From Rachycentron canadum (Eukaryota > Chordata > Actinopteri > Carangiformes > Rachycentridae), in NCBI GenBank assembly GCA_038496675.1, contig CM076656.1, positions 17,695,662 through 17,759,661 of the forward strand: a DNA stretch of 64,000 nucleotides. The letters run 5' to 3'. Each line of letters begins with the position of its first letter. The stretch's first letter is position 1. Below are positions 62,901 to 64,000 of the stretch, piece after piece. Below the pieces are notes generated by a model. It saw only the letters and a program-made list of their open reading frames with translations, did no database searches and was not told the origin of the DNA. Both the position numbers and the translations under genes were made by a program.

Positions 62901-63621
62901 GTTGTTATCCCAGATCAACACAAACATTTTATAATCTAATTATGAACCGTTGAGTAAATATGACTTTGAACTAACTATATATGTCAAAATGATGAAGTGG
63001 CAGACTGTATAGTTGGCACCAGAGAATCTTGACAAAACAAAGAACAAAAACTCTGTCATTGTTTTTGTTTTCACCCCTACACTTACATCACTCTCAAAGC
63101 CACAAAAAAAGCTGTGGAGGAAAGCTGCCATTCCAGAAAGTAACAACAACCAAACATCCAGCTGTTTCTATACACGCAGAAGATGCACCAAGCCAAAGCA
63201 GCAGGCCTGCATTCTTAGAAATATGACAGGAACTAAACCCCCACAGCTGTCATGATTATTAAAGACCTGCAAGCAGTCAGTGACACTGAGCAAAAATATG
63301 TGGGAAACATTAGGCATGCATTTGTTTTTCTTTTCTTCCAGTCTGTTTGTGAGGCTTTGTGAGTGGTGGCATGCACTGAATGTTTGACTCTCAAATACAC
63401 TCAGCCGTTGACCATGAGAGAATGGATGTGTAGGGGGAGGAATGAGTGTATGTGTGCGTGTGTGTGTGTGTGTGTCTGTGTGTGTGTTTCTGTGTGTGTG
63501 TGTGTGTCCTGTCCTGTCATCTGAATGGCCTTTCTCCAACTGACCTTGTTCCTTTTTCCCGTGACATCATCAGAGCCGCCTTTTCACTTGGCCAGATTGT
63601 CCTTTCGGAAACCCAGATTGC
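53957..63621 (+). CDS. sh3gl1: sh3gl1, endophilin-A2, 5' part (N-BAR domain); gene continues past the window
   Basis: Endophilin-A2 bends membranes through its N-BAR dimer and recruits dynamin and synaptojanin through its SH3 domain in endocytosis. Coding exons: 53957-54001, 59072-59140, 59773-59845, 59930-60073, 60309-60442, 60594-60752, 62475-62578 and 62728-62861, with a probable extra exon at 63574-63621. All junctions are GT-AG and in phase. The first 287 residues are MSVAGLKKQFYKASQ to PPPSCNS. Amphipathic helix H0 is 1-15. The BAR core runs to about 245, with the insert-loop region PASRAKLSMLNTMSKIRGQ at 62-80. VKNPGYPQAEGLLGECM and YNLLETDIEQVSQL match human SH3GL1, not SH3GL2 or SH3GL3 (from memory). 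The SH3 exons are absent from the window, so the gene is truncated by its edge. Teleosts may have two copies (a/b), which I cannot tell apart. Confidence 0.95.
54002..59071 (+). other. sh3gl1: First intron of sh3gl1 (5.1 kb)
   Basis: GTTTGC donor and CT-rich acceptor ending CCCTCTAG. The first 130 bases are rich in GTTAGC/GCTAGC words, as is common behind fish promoters. A T/A homopolymer block lies at 55208-55260. No coding exon can be supported. The rest is AT-rich. Confidence 0.6.
60753..62474 (+). other. sh3gl1: Intron 6 of sh3gl1 (1.7 kb)
   Basis: GTGAGG donor and TGTGCAG acceptor. It contains a dispersed fish repeat end near 61690-61830 (CTTTATTGATCCACAGGGGA, then AATAGAGAATAAG). No coding signal. 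Confidence 0.6.
61690..61830. repeat. Fragment of a dispersed fish repeat
   Basis: ACTTTATTGATCCACAGGGG followed by AAATT and an AATAG/AATAAG-rich tail is a word order I recognise from a widespread fish interspersed repeat. The class was not assigned. Confidence 0.45.
62728..62861 (+). other. sh3gl1: Linker exon of sh3gl1 (exon 8)
   Basis: Residues 243-287. The end of the BAR domain is followed by the basic SRPRREYTPKPKP motif shared by endophilin A proteins, then a Gly/Ser/Pro-rich linker (FDFGDNNHSNGGYSTSM and APPPSC). The exon ends in phase 1 with a GTGAGA donor. The linker normally leads to an SH3 domain that lies outside the window. Confidence 0.9.
63448..63508. repeat. Interrupted (TG)n microsatellite
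   Basis: TG units broken by CT and TTC, in the intron just before the candidate 48-nt exon. Confidence 0.85.
63574..63621 (+). CDS. sh3gl1: Candidate 48-nt linker exon of sh3gl1
   Basis: The acceptor is a T/C-rich tract ending CATCATCAG and the donor is GTGAGT. The length is 48 nt, so inclusion or skipping keeps the frame. In the required phase it reads E-PPFHLARLSFRKPRL with no stop, a basic and proline-containing segment suited to the linker before the SH3 domain. It could be constitutive (compare the SFRSSDKPIRT segment of human SH3GL1 as I remember it) or alternatively spliced. The remaining 379 bases of the window show no SH3 exon. Confidence 0.5.
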
Positions 63622-64000
63622 GTGAGTCAAAGATTGTGTGGGCCATTTTTCAGAGTCACAATTGTAGCTGTGGTTTTTGAAATGCTCCTCTGTGTTTGTA
63701 CATCCTTCAGTGAAATGAATGACGTGTGGTATGAGTGAGTTCTCACAGGTTCAGCTCACAATTGGTGATTTATGGAGCATGTGCAGCTTAAAAGCATGAA
63801 CGCAACGCTTGATTTAAACACATATTTACTTAACATATTGTTAAATAACATTAACAATTCTATTTATTCAAGGAGCATCTCTCTAATCTTAGAACAGATC
63901 AAACAAACAGATCACACACAAATCAGTAAAGACACAGACGTATCAACCTGTAAATGATGAAGCTGCATCATATTTATATTGTAAAACATTACATACAGTT
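63622..64000 (+). other. sh3gl1: sh3gl1 intron up to the window edge
   Basis: AT-rich intronic sequence after the candidate linker exon. No SH3-domain exon (ALYDFEPEN-type) is visible before the end. Confidence 0.6.

Noticed and set aside
1..64000. CRISPR array, phage, operon, tRNA or rRNA genes
   Set aside because: No regularly spaced direct repeats, no cloverleaf or rRNA core sequence recognised. The sequence is vertebrate genomic DNA with introns.

Overview
The window is nuclear DNA from a ray-finned fish, probably a percomorph teleost. The protein exons match vertebrate genes. The dispersed repeats are of teleost type (Tc1-like DNA element debris, short non-autonomous repeats, abundant TG/CA microsatellites). 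The gene order sema6b - ROR - sh3gl1 joins two genes that are neighbours on human 19p13.3. I cannot name the species.

Layout, all genes on the + strand: (1) 1-10143 holds the 3' end of a class 6 semaphorin gene, sema6b. One candidate 16-nt microexon at 1114-1129 is followed by an 8.1-kb intron and a large last exon (9236-10143) encoding the transmembrane helix and the whole cytoplasmic tail. The intron contains a perfect 806-bp inverted repeat next to an ambiguous base, which is probably an assembly fault. (2) 10144 to about 37000 is sema6b 3' UTR followed by roughly 21 kb with no protein gene that I can support, only repeats and possible regulatory patches. (3) 37040-51608 is a complete ROR-family nuclear receptor gene (NR1F): CpG-rich promoter and first coding exon at 37.57 kb, a 6-kb first intron, nine further coding exons at 43.6-48.2 kb and a 3.4-kb 3' UTR. 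The conceptual protein has 474 residues with intact DNA-binding and ligand-binding domains. (4) 51.7-52.4 kb is a truncated Tc1-like element. (5) 53.6 kb to the window end is sh3gl1 (endophilin A2): CpG promoter, first coding exon at 53957, the N-BAR exons, and the start of the linker. The SH3 domain lies beyond the window.

The three genes do not form a pathway: guidance-receptor signalling, transcription, and endocytic membrane bending. Their linkage is of evolutionary interest. SEMA6, ROR and SH3GL members recur together on human chromosomes 1, 9, 15 and 19 as relics of the early vertebrate genome duplications, and human chromosome 19 carries no ROR gene. The ROR here, between sema6b and sh3gl1, is therefore a good candidate for the ROR ohnolog lost in mammals. 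I found no CRISPR array, phage, operon or other prokaryote-type system.
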